From positions 1 to 14,215 of the forward strand of contig DAOTWB010000071.1 of the NCBI GenBank assembly GCA_034436235.1: 14,215 nt of DNA. The letters run 5' to 3'. Under the pieces are notes generated by a model. The model was not told where the DNA came from, did no database searches, and saw only the letters and a program-made list of their open reading frames with translations. Below are positions 6,526 through 13,634 of this stretch, piece by piece. The first letter of the stretch is position 1; each line of letters starts with the position of its first letter. Position numbers and translations under genes: made by a program. Origin of the DNA: CP2-2F sp034436235. Its GTDB lineage: Bacteria; Chloroflexota; Anaerolineae; Aggregatilineales; UBA2796.

Positions 6526-6837
6526 ATGGCGGATTCGAAGCAGTTGACGAGCGGCGCGCCGCACGCTGAGCGCCATAGCGCCAAACATGCCACGCCGGGC
6601 ACCTATGTGGCAGTGCTTGGCGCGTTAGCAGTCCTGACCTTGATCGAGCTGATCGTGGTCTACTTAGGCTTGCTCGGTCAGATTTTGCTGGTGCTGATCG
6701 CGATCAGCAAGGCGTGGCTGGTGCTGCAATTCTACATGCACCTGCGCTACGAGCGGAAGATTCTGACGTGGATTTTCTTGCTGCCTGCTATAGCAGTTGG
6801 CATTGTGACCGTGATCATGCAGTTTTTTGTCACGTGA
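6526..6837 (+). CDS. ctaF: Cytochrome c oxidase subunit IV (prokaryotic COX4, CtaF-like)
   Basis: The 103-residue membrane protein has a soluble, His/Ala-rich N-terminus of about 25 residues and three predicted spans, near 27-46, 48-68 and 78-101. The loop between spans 2 and 3 carries SKAWLVLQFYMHLRYE, the hallmark of the prokaryotic subunit IV family (COX4_pro), small subunits that stabilise caa3-type oxidases. AGGAAG (6511-6516), touching the stop codon of ctaE, gives a 9-nt spacing to the ATG, so the pair is one transcription unit. A strong stem-loop follows 6 nt after the stop. Confidence 0.9.
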   Translation: MADSKQLTSGAPHAERHSAKHATPGTYVAVLGALAVLTLIELIVVYLGLLGQILLVLIAISKAWLVLQFYMHLRYERKILTWIFLLPAIAVGIVTVIMQFFVT

Positions 6838-6843
6838 AGCGCT

Positions 6844-6873
6844 GCAGCTGAGCGGCGACTGCCGCTCAGTTGC
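6844..6873. terminator. Stem-loop between convergent ctaF and the 154-residue gene
   Basis: CTGAGCGGC (6848-6856) and GCCGCTCAG (6861-6869) pair perfectly around loop GACT. The stem extends to 13 bp (6844-6873) with one G.T pair. It lies in the 39-nt gap between two convergent stop codons, so it probably serves both directions. The T-tract is poor on either side (CTTTC on plus), so termination strength is uncertain. Confidence 0.6.
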
Positions 6874-6876
6874 CTT

Positions 6877-7341
6877 TCACGCCTGCTGCGAGCGCGCCAT
6901 CTGCGCTTTGTGCGCAGCTATAGACTCTAGCGCTTCTTCAAAAGTGTTCACGAAGCGATGTTTGGCTTCCTTATTGGCAACTTTGTAAATGCGCACGATC
7001 ACGTCCATAAAGCTACGAATGACATCAGTCTGGCGCACGAAAACTGCCAAAACTTCATTGGGCGGATCGGTCTGCAAGATTTGGCGCAAGGCGCTGATCG
7101 CGTTGCCGCCTTTCGGCGCGAATTTTGCCAGATGATCGTGCGTGATGATGGAGTAGACAGGCTGCGGCGCCTTGGCGACAATGAGCGGATTCAACACGCG
7201 CACAATGCTGTGAACGGCATCTTCCCACGTCCAACGACCCAGCACTTGCAAGACCAAAATGCTCTGCTCAGCATCATACCAGCCGATGCGGAGATGCTTT
7301 TGAGGACTTTCCCAGACAACTTCTGCCAAGTGTGCCGTCAT
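6877..7341 (-). CDS. Hypothetical 154-residue cytoplasmic protein
   Basis: I do not recognise this family. The protein is soluble, with no signal peptide or membrane span. It has a mixed strand/helix pattern: a strand-rich start (VVWESPQKHLRIGWYD, ILVLQVLGRWTWEDA), a central SIITHDHLAKFAPKGGNA, then LAVFVRQTDVIRSFMDVIV and a helical C-terminus (FVNTFEEALESIAAHKAQ). The alternation, with a helix after 'W.WEDAVHSIV' and a C-terminal 'FVNTFEEALESI', recalls STAS/SpoIIAA-like folds, where a late helix is preceded by a sentence like 'vf.t.eeAl..l'. That is fold-level guesswork. AGAGG lies about 8 nt before the ATG. It is flanked by a convergent stem-loop downstream and the terminator of the amino-acid-binding protein upstream, so it is a single-gene unit. 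Confidence 0.7.
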   Translation of the reverse strand: MTAHLAEVVWESPQKHLRIGWYDAEQSILVLQVLGRWTWEDAVHSIVRVLNPLIVAKAPQPVYSIITHDHLAKFAPKGGNAISALRQILQTDPPNEVLAVFVRQTDVIRSFMDVIVRIYKVANKEAKHRFVNTFEEALESIAAHKAQMARSQQA

Positions 7342-7371
7342 ACGTGTACCTCTGCGTCAATGCGCATCTAA

Positions 7372-7401
7372 AGCGTAGACTTTCAGAGGCATTTTTGGCA
7401 A
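7372..7401 (-). promoter_or_regulatory. Candidate promoter of the 154-residue gene
   Basis: Minus-strand TTGCCA (7396-7401), 18 nt, TACGCT (7372-7377). The predicted start near 7365 leaves a leader of about 24 nt containing the AGAGG ribosome site. Both hexamers deviate from consensus. Confidence 0.45.
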
Positions 7402-7443
7402 TAATCTTGGCGAAAAAACTAGCCTGCTTTTGTGAAAAGCGAC

Positions 7444-7471
7444 AAAAAAGGCGGAGCGAACGCTCCGCCTT
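7444..7471 (-). terminator. Rho-independent terminator of the amino-acid-binding protein gene
   Basis: On the minus strand a perfect GGCGGAGCG/CGCTCCGCC stem (7469-7461 with 7458-7450) is followed directly by TTTTTT (7449-7444). It begins 12 nt after the stop codon of the binding-protein gene, making that gene monocistronic. Confidence 0.92.
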
Positions 7472-7482
7472 GCCGACTGATA

Positions 7483-8520
7483 TTAACGATACGGTGGCGC
7501 GTAGAGCAAGCCGCCGTCCGTCCAGAGCTTGTTCGGACCGCGCTCCACGCCCAGCGCGCCCAAGTTGCGCTCGTAAATCTCAGCGTAGTTGCCAACCGCC
7601 TTGATGACCCTGATTGCCCAGTCTTTCTCCAAGCCCAAGAAGGTGTGCAGCTCGCCTTCCACGCCGAGCAGGCGCTTCGCCTCAGGCGCAAGGTTCGGAT
7701 CAGCCGCCATCATCTCGACGTTCTCGCTGGTCAGCCCGTATTCCTCAGCGATGATCGTGGCGAAGGTCACCCAGCGCACCACATCGCCCCATTGCGCGTC
7801 GCCCGCTTTGTAGACAGGCGCCAGCGGCTCTCGGGAGAAGTTCTCATCGAACAGCACCCACTCAGCGCCCTGCGGCGAGGTCGCCTGGCGCGACGCCAAC
7901 TGCGAGCGATCTGAGGTCACGGCTTGGCAGCTGCCCGCCACAAACGCCTCGAAGACCAAGTTGATGTCGTCGTAAGGCGCCGAGGTAGCGTTGATGCCGC
8001 TTGAGGCGATGATGTCCGATAGATTCTGCTCAGTGGTCGTGCCTTTGATAACGCAAATGGTCGCGCCGTCTAGGTCTTTGATCGTTTTGATGTTATCGGC
8101 GCGGCGCGTCAGGAAGGTCTGACCGTCGTAGAAGATGACCGGACCGAAGTCTGCGCCTTGCCGCGTATCGCGCTCAAAGGTGACGGTCGTGTTACGGATC
8201 AGCACGTCAATCTGCTCGGCTTGGATAGCCGGGAAGCGGTCAGCGGCGCTGATCGGCTTGAACTCCACTTTAGTTGGATCGCCGAAGATAGCGGCTGCCA
8301 TCGCGCGGCAGAAATCGGCGTCAAAGCCTGTGACCGTGCCGTCGGGCGCGACCAAGCCAAAGCCCGCCAAGCCGCCGTTCACGCCGCAGATCAGGTTGCC
8401 GCGCGCCTTCACGCGCGCCAAGAAGCCTTCTTGCGCATCGGCAGTGTGCGGCAGCGCCAACGCCGCCACGCAGAAAGCCACCAGAGCTGTCAAAAGGAAC
8501 TTTGTCCAACGAAAACGCAT
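7483..8520 (-). CDS. aapJ: General L-amino-acid ABC transporter substrate-binding protein, AapJ/BztA type
   Basis: The 345-residue exported protein captures amino acids for an ABC importer. A Sec signal peptide (residues 1-29, MRFRWTKFLL... ending TADA, cleavage before QE) precedes a bilobal binding fold. AapJ-type marks: GNLICGVNGGLAGFG (41-55), FDADFCRAMAAAIFGDPTKVEF, DVLIRNTTVTFERD, LDGATICVIKGTTTEQNL, RWVTFATIIAEEYG, RLLGVEGELHTFLGLEKDW, and the C-terminal LWTDGGLLYAPPYR. Length is typical. There is no lipobox: the only cysteine in the signal peptide, Cys17, is preceded by Phe. The usual partner permeases and ATPase (aapQMP) do not follow; a strong terminator does. Its own promoter and an AGGAG ribosome site 9 nt before the ATG are present, so it is a single-gene unit. 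Confidence 0.93.
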   Translation of the reverse strand: MRFRWTKFLLTALVAFCVAALALPHTADAQEGFLARVKARGNLICGVNGGLAGFGLVAPDGTVTGFDADFCRAMAAAIFGDPTKVEFKPISAADRFPAIQAEQIDVLIRNTTVTFERDTRQGADFGPVIFYDGQTFLTRRADNIKTIKDLDGATICVIKGTTTEQNLSDIIASSGINATSAPYDDINLVFEAFVAGSCQAVTSDRSQLASRQATSPQGAEWVLFDENFSREPLAPVYKAGDAQWGDVVRWVTFATIIAEEYGLTSENVEMMAADPNLAPEAKRLLGVEGELHTFLGLEKDWAIRVIKAVGNYAEIYERNLGALGVERGPNKLWTDGGLLYAPPYR

Positions 8521-8564
8521 CGTTTGCCACTCCTATCTAAGCGATTCTTGAGAAAGGCGGTTTG

Positions 8565-8593
8565 AGTCTATCAAAATAGAATAGCCTGTGCAA
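8565..8593 (-). promoter_or_regulatory. Predicted sigma70 promoter of the amino-acid-binding protein
   Basis: Minus-strand TTGCAC (8588-8593), 17 nt, TAGACT (8565-8570). The predicted start near 8558 leaves a leader of about 38 nt. The ribosome site AGGAG is at 8530-8534. An AT-rich TATTCTATTTT stretch inside the spacer offers alternative -10 sequences. Confidence 0.65.
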
Positions 8594-8614
8594 AAGACTT
8601 GGGCAAACTGCCCG

Positions 8615-8653
8615 AAAAAACGCGCCTGCGCTTGAAAACTCAAGGCAGGCGCG
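8615..8653 (-). terminator. Rho-independent terminator of the penicillin-binding protein gene
   Basis: Minus-strand CGCGCCTGC (8653-8645) pairs with GCAGGCGCG (8629-8621). An inner CTTGA/TCAAG stem caps it with loop GTTT and leaves one bulged C. TTTTTT (8620-8615) follows at once. It starts 13 nt after the gene's stop codon. Confidence 0.92.
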
Positions 8654-8666
8654 GCGTGGGAAGCGC

Positions 8667-11600
8667 TCAAGGCGCTTGTGTAGGCGGGAAGATCGAGATG
8701 GGCGGCGTGGCAGTTGGCGTGCTAAAAGGCGGTATGTTGTCAATCGGCTGCGGCGTCGCCGTCGGCGGGAAGAGCGGCGGCGAAGTTGGGAAGATGAACT
8801 CAGGCGTGACGGTCGGGAAGAAGAAGCTGGGCGTCTCCGTCACGAAGAACGGCGGCTGAGTTGGGAAGAACGGCGGCTCGGTCGGCTGCACGACAGCGTT
8901 CTGCACGAAGATCGGCACGCTCGCCTCAAGACGGCGCCCTTGCTGATCGAAGACGACTAAGCGCAGCGTGTACGCGCCATCAGGACGGCTGCGCGAGTCC
9001 CAGCCGCCTAAAATGGTATTCGGAAGGCTGGGCAGCTGATTGTACGGACCGTCCACGCGCGTGAAGCCTTGCGGCGAATGCCCGACGCCTAGCTCGATCT
9101 CATAGCGCGCGAAGTTTGGCATGTTGATCGTGCCGACAACCTGCACCACGCCGTTCACAATGCCTTGCGGCAGCGGACTGGCGACGCTGACGTTCGGGCG
9201 CTCCATGCCGGGACGGCAGGCTTCAGTCGGCGGCGGCGCGAGCGGCAATTGCAGGTTGCGCTGGCGCGCCCACGCCTGACCGCTCGGCGTGTTGTTCAGC
9301 CAAGCGAAGGCGCTCGGATCGTCAATGTTCAAGAAGACCTTGTCTTCAATGTACTCAGGGCAGAACTCATTGGCGATCAGGTTAGTGAAGCTATCCACGC
9401 GCACGACGCGGAAGATCGAATCGGCGGGCGGCGGCGGATTCGGCGCGAAGACTAGCTCAGGGCGGCGCGTGACGCAACCTTCGAAGTCTTGCGTGCCAAA
9501 ATCGGCGCAAACAGTCGTCTGACCGACGTTCGGCGGCACAGGGAAGTTCTGCGGCGGCACATTCGCCAAGATCGCCGTCATCACTTCGTTCCAAATCGGC
9601 GCCGCGCCAACGATGCCGCTGGTGCCGATCATCGGCTCGCCGCGCGTGTTGCCTACCCATACGCCAACTACCACTTGCGGCGTGTAACCGACCGTCCAAT
9701 TATCGCGGTTGTTGTCAGTTGTGCCTGTCTTGACGGCAGCCATGTGTCCGTTGCGCAGCAGCAGCGGACTGTTCGCGCCGAAGGCGGGCGTGCGCGCCGC
9801 GTTATCGGCGAGCATGTGCGTGATCAAGTACGCCAAGCCGGGCTCTACCACTTGAGTCGGCGTTGGCGGCTGATATTGGAAGACCACTTGTTCCACGCCG
9901 CCGCGCTTGCGCGTGATGCGCTCGATAGCGTGCAGCGGCACGGCGTTGCCGTTATTGGCAAGCACGCTGTAGCCGCGCACCAGATCGAGCATGGTCACTT
10001 CAGCCGCGCCGAGCGCCGCCGCTAAGCCTGCCTGCTCAGGTTGCGTCAGCGGAAAATTGATGCCGACTCGTCCTGCCAGCGCCTTGAAGCGCTCAATGCC
10101 TGTGTAAGCGAGCGCCTTCACGGCAGGCACGTTATAGGAATTCGCCAGCGCCGAGCGCATGGACTGCGGACCGTGAAAGGTGTTATCGTAATTGCGCGGA
10201 CAGTACGGCTGCGCTTGCGTGCCGAAGCACGTCTGCACGTCCCAGATGACCGTGGCAGGCGTCCAATAGCGATTTTGCGCGTCGCGCTCCATCGCCGTCA
10301 GGTAGATGAACGGCTTGAGCGCTGAGCCGGGCTGGCGCGGCGCCAGCGTCACGTTCACCTGTCCGTCAATCTGGGCGTTGTTGAAGTCTACGCTGCCGAC
10401 CATCGCCAAGATCGCGCCATCGCTGGGACGGACTGCCAAGAGCGCGCCGTTGCGCACGTTCTGCGCCGCCAGACCTGCGATTTGGCGCCTGACCGCCGCT
10501 TCAGCGGCATCCTGAATGCGCGGATCGATGGTCGTGTAAACGCTGAAGCCTGAAGTGTACAGTGCGTCCTGCCCGAATTGCGCTTCGAGCAATTGGCGCA
10601 CGTAGACCACGAAGTGCGGATAGGTCATCTCGCCATAGGTCGGGCGGAAAGCGAACATATTCGCGATCACGAGCGCGGTCTGCGCCACGTTGCCTGAGAT
10701 GGACGACGCGACAGCGGCAGGACTTTGATCGGCAGGATTTTGTGTGATGCAGAACGGCGCGCCGTTGTATGGCGCGTGTTCCATGCGGATGCAGCCTGCT
10801 TCCACCATCAGGCGTTGCACTTCGCGCATACGGACGAGCCACGCCGGATCTTGCCCTTGCGGCGGACGAATTGACGGATCGTAGGTCGCCGGCGCTTGCA
10901 CCAAACCTGCCAAGAAAGACGCCTCAGCCAAGTTCAGGTCCTTCGCAGACTTCTTGAAATAAGTCTGCGCAGCCGCTTCGACGCCGTAAGCCAAGTTGCC
11001 GTAATAGACCGTGTTCAGATAGAACTCAAGAATCTGGCTCTTGCTGTAGCGGCGATGAACCTCAGAGGCGACGATCACCTCGTCAATTTTGCGCCCAACT
11101 GAACGGTCGAGCGCCGCGCCTGCGTCCAGCACTTTGGCGCGCACCAGCTGCTGCGTGATCGAGCTGGCGCCGCTGATCGTCTCGCCGCTGGCGAAGTTCT
11201 GCAGAATGGCGCGGAACATCGCGATCAGGTCGAAGCCTGGATTCTCGTAGAAGCGCTTATCCTCTGTAGCGACCGTCGCGTGGATCATGTATGGCGAAAT
11301 CTCGCCAAGCGAGACCTGCAGCCGCGCGCCGAGATTCGGATCGTTCAGCTGATGGATCAGCCGTCCTGAGGCGTCAAAAATCTGCACGGATTGCGACTCG
11401 GCGTCAATCGCCTGACCGAGCGCAGCGATGCGCGCTTCAAAGCGCCCGATGACGTTCATGTAGAAGAGGATCGAGCCGACAATCACCACTAGCGCGCCAA
11501 TCAGCGTAGTGAAGAGCGCGACGAGCGCCACGCCTATGATCACGCCGCCGAGCCGCTCAGGATTGTCGCGCAGTCCTGGCTTGATGTGGTAATCGGGCTG

Positions 11601-12782
11601 CACATTGGACGATGGCACAGGCGCAGAGATGCCTGCTGCGGCGCGCCGCTGCAAGGCGATCGGCGAGCCAGCAGGGACGGTCTGCCCTGAGAGCGCAGGA
11701 TTCGGTATGGTAGCGCCGCTCTCAACGCCAACGTGCGGCTGCGTCACATCCAACAGGCGATTCGGCACAGTCGGTCCTGAGCCGCTGCTTTCGGCTTGCA
11801 AGCGCGACGCCCATCTGCCGACGACCGTGCCTTGCTCGTCAACAAGGGACGCTTGCTTGGGCAAGGGCGAGGCAGGTTGCTCAGGTTGCGCGGCGGAGGA
11901 TGCTTCAGGTTGTTCAGACACAGTCACTGCTTTCTGCTCGCTGGTGCTAACTTTAGGCGCGCGTAGCTGGGCAGGCGCTTCAGGCAGGAGCACATCGCCT
12001 GAGCGCGCGCTCAGCCCTGGCGGCGTATCCTGAATCCAATTGCCGTCCACATACTTGAACCAGGCGTTTGTCTCAAAGCCGACCATCCACCAGACGCCGT
12101 CAAGCTCGATCATCAGCTTGCGCAGCTCGTTCTTGGCTGCTTCTCTACTGATCTGACCGCTGTTGTATCTGCGGCGCAAAATGCCGACTCTGCGCTCTAC
12201 CTCGCGGAAGCGCTGCGCAGGGTCAAACACAGGCGCTGAGGCTGTGAAGTCGGTCGCGGCGGCAGATGCGTTGGCTTGCGGCAGCTCAGAGGCAGCTTGC
12301 GCGCTCGGCTCGGCTGTTGTGGCAGGCTCAGCAGCAAGCGACTGCGCGCGATCTAGTGCGAGCTGATCGTCAGCAGCACTGATCGGCTGCTCAGCGGCGT
12401 GTGCGCCGTCTTCTTCCGATGACGGCTGTGCGGCAGGCGCGACGAAACCTGCGCCTGGCACATAGCGCGAGTAATCCGCTTGATCGGCGAGGGCGGCGTT
12501 CGGCGGCAAGGCTTGCGCTTCAGCTTCGGCAGGCGCGTCTTGCTCAGCCGTCGGCTGCGTCGCTTGCTGGATGAGCGCTGAGACGCGCTCTAGCGCTTCG
12601 CGCGGCGTGAACCAAGCGCCGCGCCGCTCAGGCTCGGCATCGGTTGGCGGCAGCACGCGCGGCAGCTGAGCGCGCTGTTGTTCGGCACGTCGCCGCGCTT
12701 CCTCGCCAAGAGATGGCTCAGCAGGCGGCTGCCAGCCTGCACTGCGCCAACGCTCAGGCGGATTGTGTGTCCGATCAGACAT
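8667..12782 (-). CDS. Class A penicillin-binding protein (bifunctional glycosyltransferase/transpeptidase), unusually long
   Basis: This 1371-residue protein polymerises and cross-links peptidoglycan outside the cytoplasmic membrane. Order: a low-complexity, Ala/Pro/Gln/Glu-rich cytoplasmic region (1-405) enclosing a small folded module (about 188-256, YNSGQISREAA then VWWMVG at Trp231/232 and WFKYVDGNW); one membrane span (about 412-441); a GT51 domain with ATEDKRFYENPG (Glu507), GASSITQQLVR and RKIDE (Glu568); a transpeptidase domain with GSALKP (Ser820 nucleophile, Lys823), SYN (882-884) and KTGTT (Lys1018); an Ig-like beta domain (about 1195-1299); and a Pro/Thr/Phe-rich tail (1300-1371). 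Class A enzymes are usually 650-900 residues, so both ends are extended. In the first GT51 motif the usual His is Asn514. AGGTG lies 7 nt before the ATG. It forms a single-gene unit with its own promoter and terminator. Confidence 0.95.
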   Translation of the reverse strand: MSDRTHNPPERWRSAGWQPPAEPSLGEEARRRAEQQRAQLPRVLPPTDAEPERRGAWFTPREALERVSALIQQATQPTAEQDAPAEAEAQALPPNAALADQADYSRYVPGAGFVAPAAQPSSEEDGAHAAEQPISAADDQLALDRAQSLAAEPATTAEPSAQAASELPQANASAAATDFTASAPVFDPAQRFREVERRVGILRRRYNSGQISREAAKNELRKLMIELDGVWWMVGFETNAWFKYVDGNWIQDTPPGLSARSGDVLLPEAPAQLRAPKVSTSEQKAVTVSEQPEASSAAQPEQPASPLPKQASLVDEQGTVVGRWASRLQAESSGSGPTVPNRLLDVTQPHVGVESGATIPNPALSGQTVPAGSPIALQRRAAAGISAPVPSSNVQPDYHIKPGLRDNPERLGGVIIGVALVALFTTLIGALVVIVGSILFYMNVIGRFEARIAALGQAIDAESQSVQIFDASGRLIHQLNDPNLGARLQVSLGEISPYMIHATVATEDKRFYENPGFDLIAMFRAILQNFASGETISGASSITQQLVRAKVLDAGAALDRSVGRKIDEVIVASEVHRRYSKSQILEFYLNTVYYGNLAYGVEAAAQTYFKKSAKDLNLAEASFLAGLVQAPATYDPSIRPPQGQDPAWLVRMREVQRLMVEAGCIRMEHAPYNGAPFCITQNPADQSPAAVASSISGNVAQTALVIANMFAFRPTYGEMTYPHFVVYVRQLLEAQFGQDALYTSGFSVYTTIDPRIQDAAEAAVRRQIAGLAAQNVRNGALLAVRPSDGAILAMVGSVDFNNAQIDGQVNVTLAPRQPGSALKPFIYLTAMERDAQNRYWTPATVIWDVQTCFGTQAQPYCPRNYDNTFHGPQSMRSALANSYNVPAVKALAYTGIERFKALAGRVGINFPLTQPEQAGLAAALGAAEVTMLDLVRGYSVLANNGNAVPLHAIERITRKRGGVEQVVFQYQPPTPTQVVEPGLAYLITHMLADNAARTPAFGANSPLLLRNGHMAAVKTGTTDNNRDNWTVGYTPQVVVGVWVGNTRGEPMIGTSGIVGAAPIWNEVMTAILANVPPQNFPVPPNVGQTTVCADFGTQDFEGCVTRRPELVFAPNPPPPADSIFRVVRVDSFTNLIANEFCPEYIEDKVFLNIDDPSAFAWLNNTPSGQAWARQRNLQLPLAPPPTEACRPGMERPNVSVASPLPQGIVNGVVQVVGTINMPNFARYEIELGVGHSPQGFTRVDGPYNQLPSLPNTILGGWDSRSRPDGAYTLRLVVFDQQGRRLEASVPIFVQNAVVQPTEPPFFPTQPPFFVTETPSFFFPTVTPEFIFPTSPPLFPPTATPQPIDNIPPFSTPTATPPISIFPPTQAP

Positions 12783-12872
12783 CGCAGCACCTACGCTTCA
12801 CATGACCTATCAACGAGCGATTTTCTGAGCGAGTCTTGACTGTACGTTAGCTTTGTGATGACTCTATGAGGC

Positions 12873-12902
12873 ATTCTAACCTTGATCTGACAAATGTGTC
12901 AA
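12873..12902 (-). promoter_or_regulatory. Predicted sigma70 promoter of the penicillin-binding protein gene
   Basis: Minus-strand TTGACA (12897-12902), 18 nt, TAGAAT (12873-12878). The predicted start near 12866 leaves a leader of about 84 nt. The -35 is a perfect consensus. Confidence 0.72.
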
Positions 12903-12939
12903 GCGGCGCGGCGTGTGAGGCGTTCGCAGGAGCAGAGCG

Positions 12940-12968
12940 CGCTGCGGCGTCAGTGCGGCGCCGCAGCG
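12940..12968. terminator. GC-rich stem-loop downstream of the YceI gene
   Basis: CGCTGCGGCG (12940-12949) pairs perfectly with CGCCGCAGCG (12959-12968) around a 9-nt loop. It lies 32 nt after the YceI stop codon on the minus strand and before the -35 of the penicillin-binding protein. There is no T-tract on either side, so it could be a weak or factor-dependent terminator or an mRNA 3' end stabiliser. Confidence 0.45.
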
Positions 12969-12999
12969 TGTGTGCGATTCGGCTATTCGTTATGAGCGT

Positions 13000-13527
13000 T
13001 CAATCAGCCTGAATGGCTTGAATGTCTAGCTCGATGTTCACGTCCTTGCTGACGAGCAATCCGCCTGCTTCAAGCACCACATTCCACGTCAAGTTCCAGT
13101 CTTCGCGGTTGATCTTGGTGCTGGCGACAAAGCCTGCGCGCGTCTTGCCGTCCATGCCTTTGCCTTGACCTAGAAGCTCTGCCTTGAGCGTGACAGGGCG
13201 CGTGATGCCGCGAATGGTCAGGTCGCCTGTGATCTCAGCCGTGTTATCGCCTGTTGGCTTGACGGCAGTGCTTTTGAAGGTGATGGTCGGATGATTGGCG
13301 ACGTCGAAGAAGTCGGCGCTGCGCAGATGATTATCGCGGTCAGGCACGCCTGTGTTCACGCTCGCCGCGTCCAAAGTTGCCTCAACTGCTGCAGTAGACG
13401 GATTGGCAGGATCGTAAGCGATCGTGCCGCCTGTGATCTTGAATGTGCCGCGCACTGTGGTGATCATCATATGGCGGACTGCGAAGGTAGCGCTGCTATG
13501 CGCGAGATCGATTTGCCAGTTTGCCAT
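13000..13527 (-). CDS. YceI-family lipocalin-like protein, cytoplasmic form
   Basis: The 175-residue protein is a full-length YceI domain, a beta-barrel that in characterised relatives binds isoprenoid-type amphiphiles. Family marks run throughout: WQIDLAHSSATFAVRHMMITTVRGTF at the start (residues 4-29), DAASVNTGVPDRDNHLRSADFFDVANHPTITFKS in the middle, then GDLTIRGITRPVTLKAELLG and FVASTKINREDWNLTWN near the end. Unlike E. coli YceI it has no signal peptide, so it should stay in the cytoplasm, as in many Gram-positive and Chloroflexota members. AAAGGA lies 10 nt before the ATG. It is 107 bp downstream of, and on the same strand as, a TetR regulator, with a perfect palindrome over its promoter. 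Ligand and physiological role are unknown. Confidence 0.93.
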   Translation of the reverse strand: MANWQIDLAHSSATFAVRHMMITTVRGTFKITGGTIAYDPANPSTAAVEATLDAASVNTGVPDRDNHLRSADFFDVANHPTITFKSTAVKPTGDNTAEITGDLTIRGITRPVTLKAELLGQGKGMDGKTRAGFVASTKINREDWNLTWNVVLEAGGLLVSKDVNIELDIQAIQAD

Positions 13528-13556
13528 TGCCAGAAGTCCTTTCGTTCACAGCAAAG

Positions 13557-13570
13557 CGGACTATAGTCCG
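13557..13570. promoter_or_regulatory. Perfect 14-bp palindrome, probable TetR-family operator at the yceI promoter
   Basis: CGGACTATAGTCCG reads the same on both strands. Flanking AA (13554-13555) and TT (13572-13573) extend the symmetry to 20 bp, with one central-flank mismatch pair (13556/13571). A -10-like TATAGT (13560-13565 on the minus strand) lies inside it, about 33 bp before the yceI ATG; the -35 is poor (TATTTT). Size, symmetry and overlap with a -10 fit an operator of the TetR regulator encoded just upstream; binding is inferred. Confidence 0.65.
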
Positions 13571-13634
13571 TTTCTAGGAGAGAAAATAGCACAGCGCCTT
13601 GCGATTGAATCTTAGAGCCTGATGAGAGAACGAG

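Noticed and set aside
8450..8480. Possible lipobox at Cys17 of the amino-acid-binding protein
   Set aside because: The residue before Cys is Phe, which lipobox rules exclude, the hydrophobic run continues past it, and a good signal peptidase I site follows at TADA/QE.
8599..8960. Gly/Val- and Arg-rich plus-strand open frames
   Set aside because: They are antisense to the Pro/Thr-rich tail of the penicillin-binding protein; the low-complexity composition explains the open frames.
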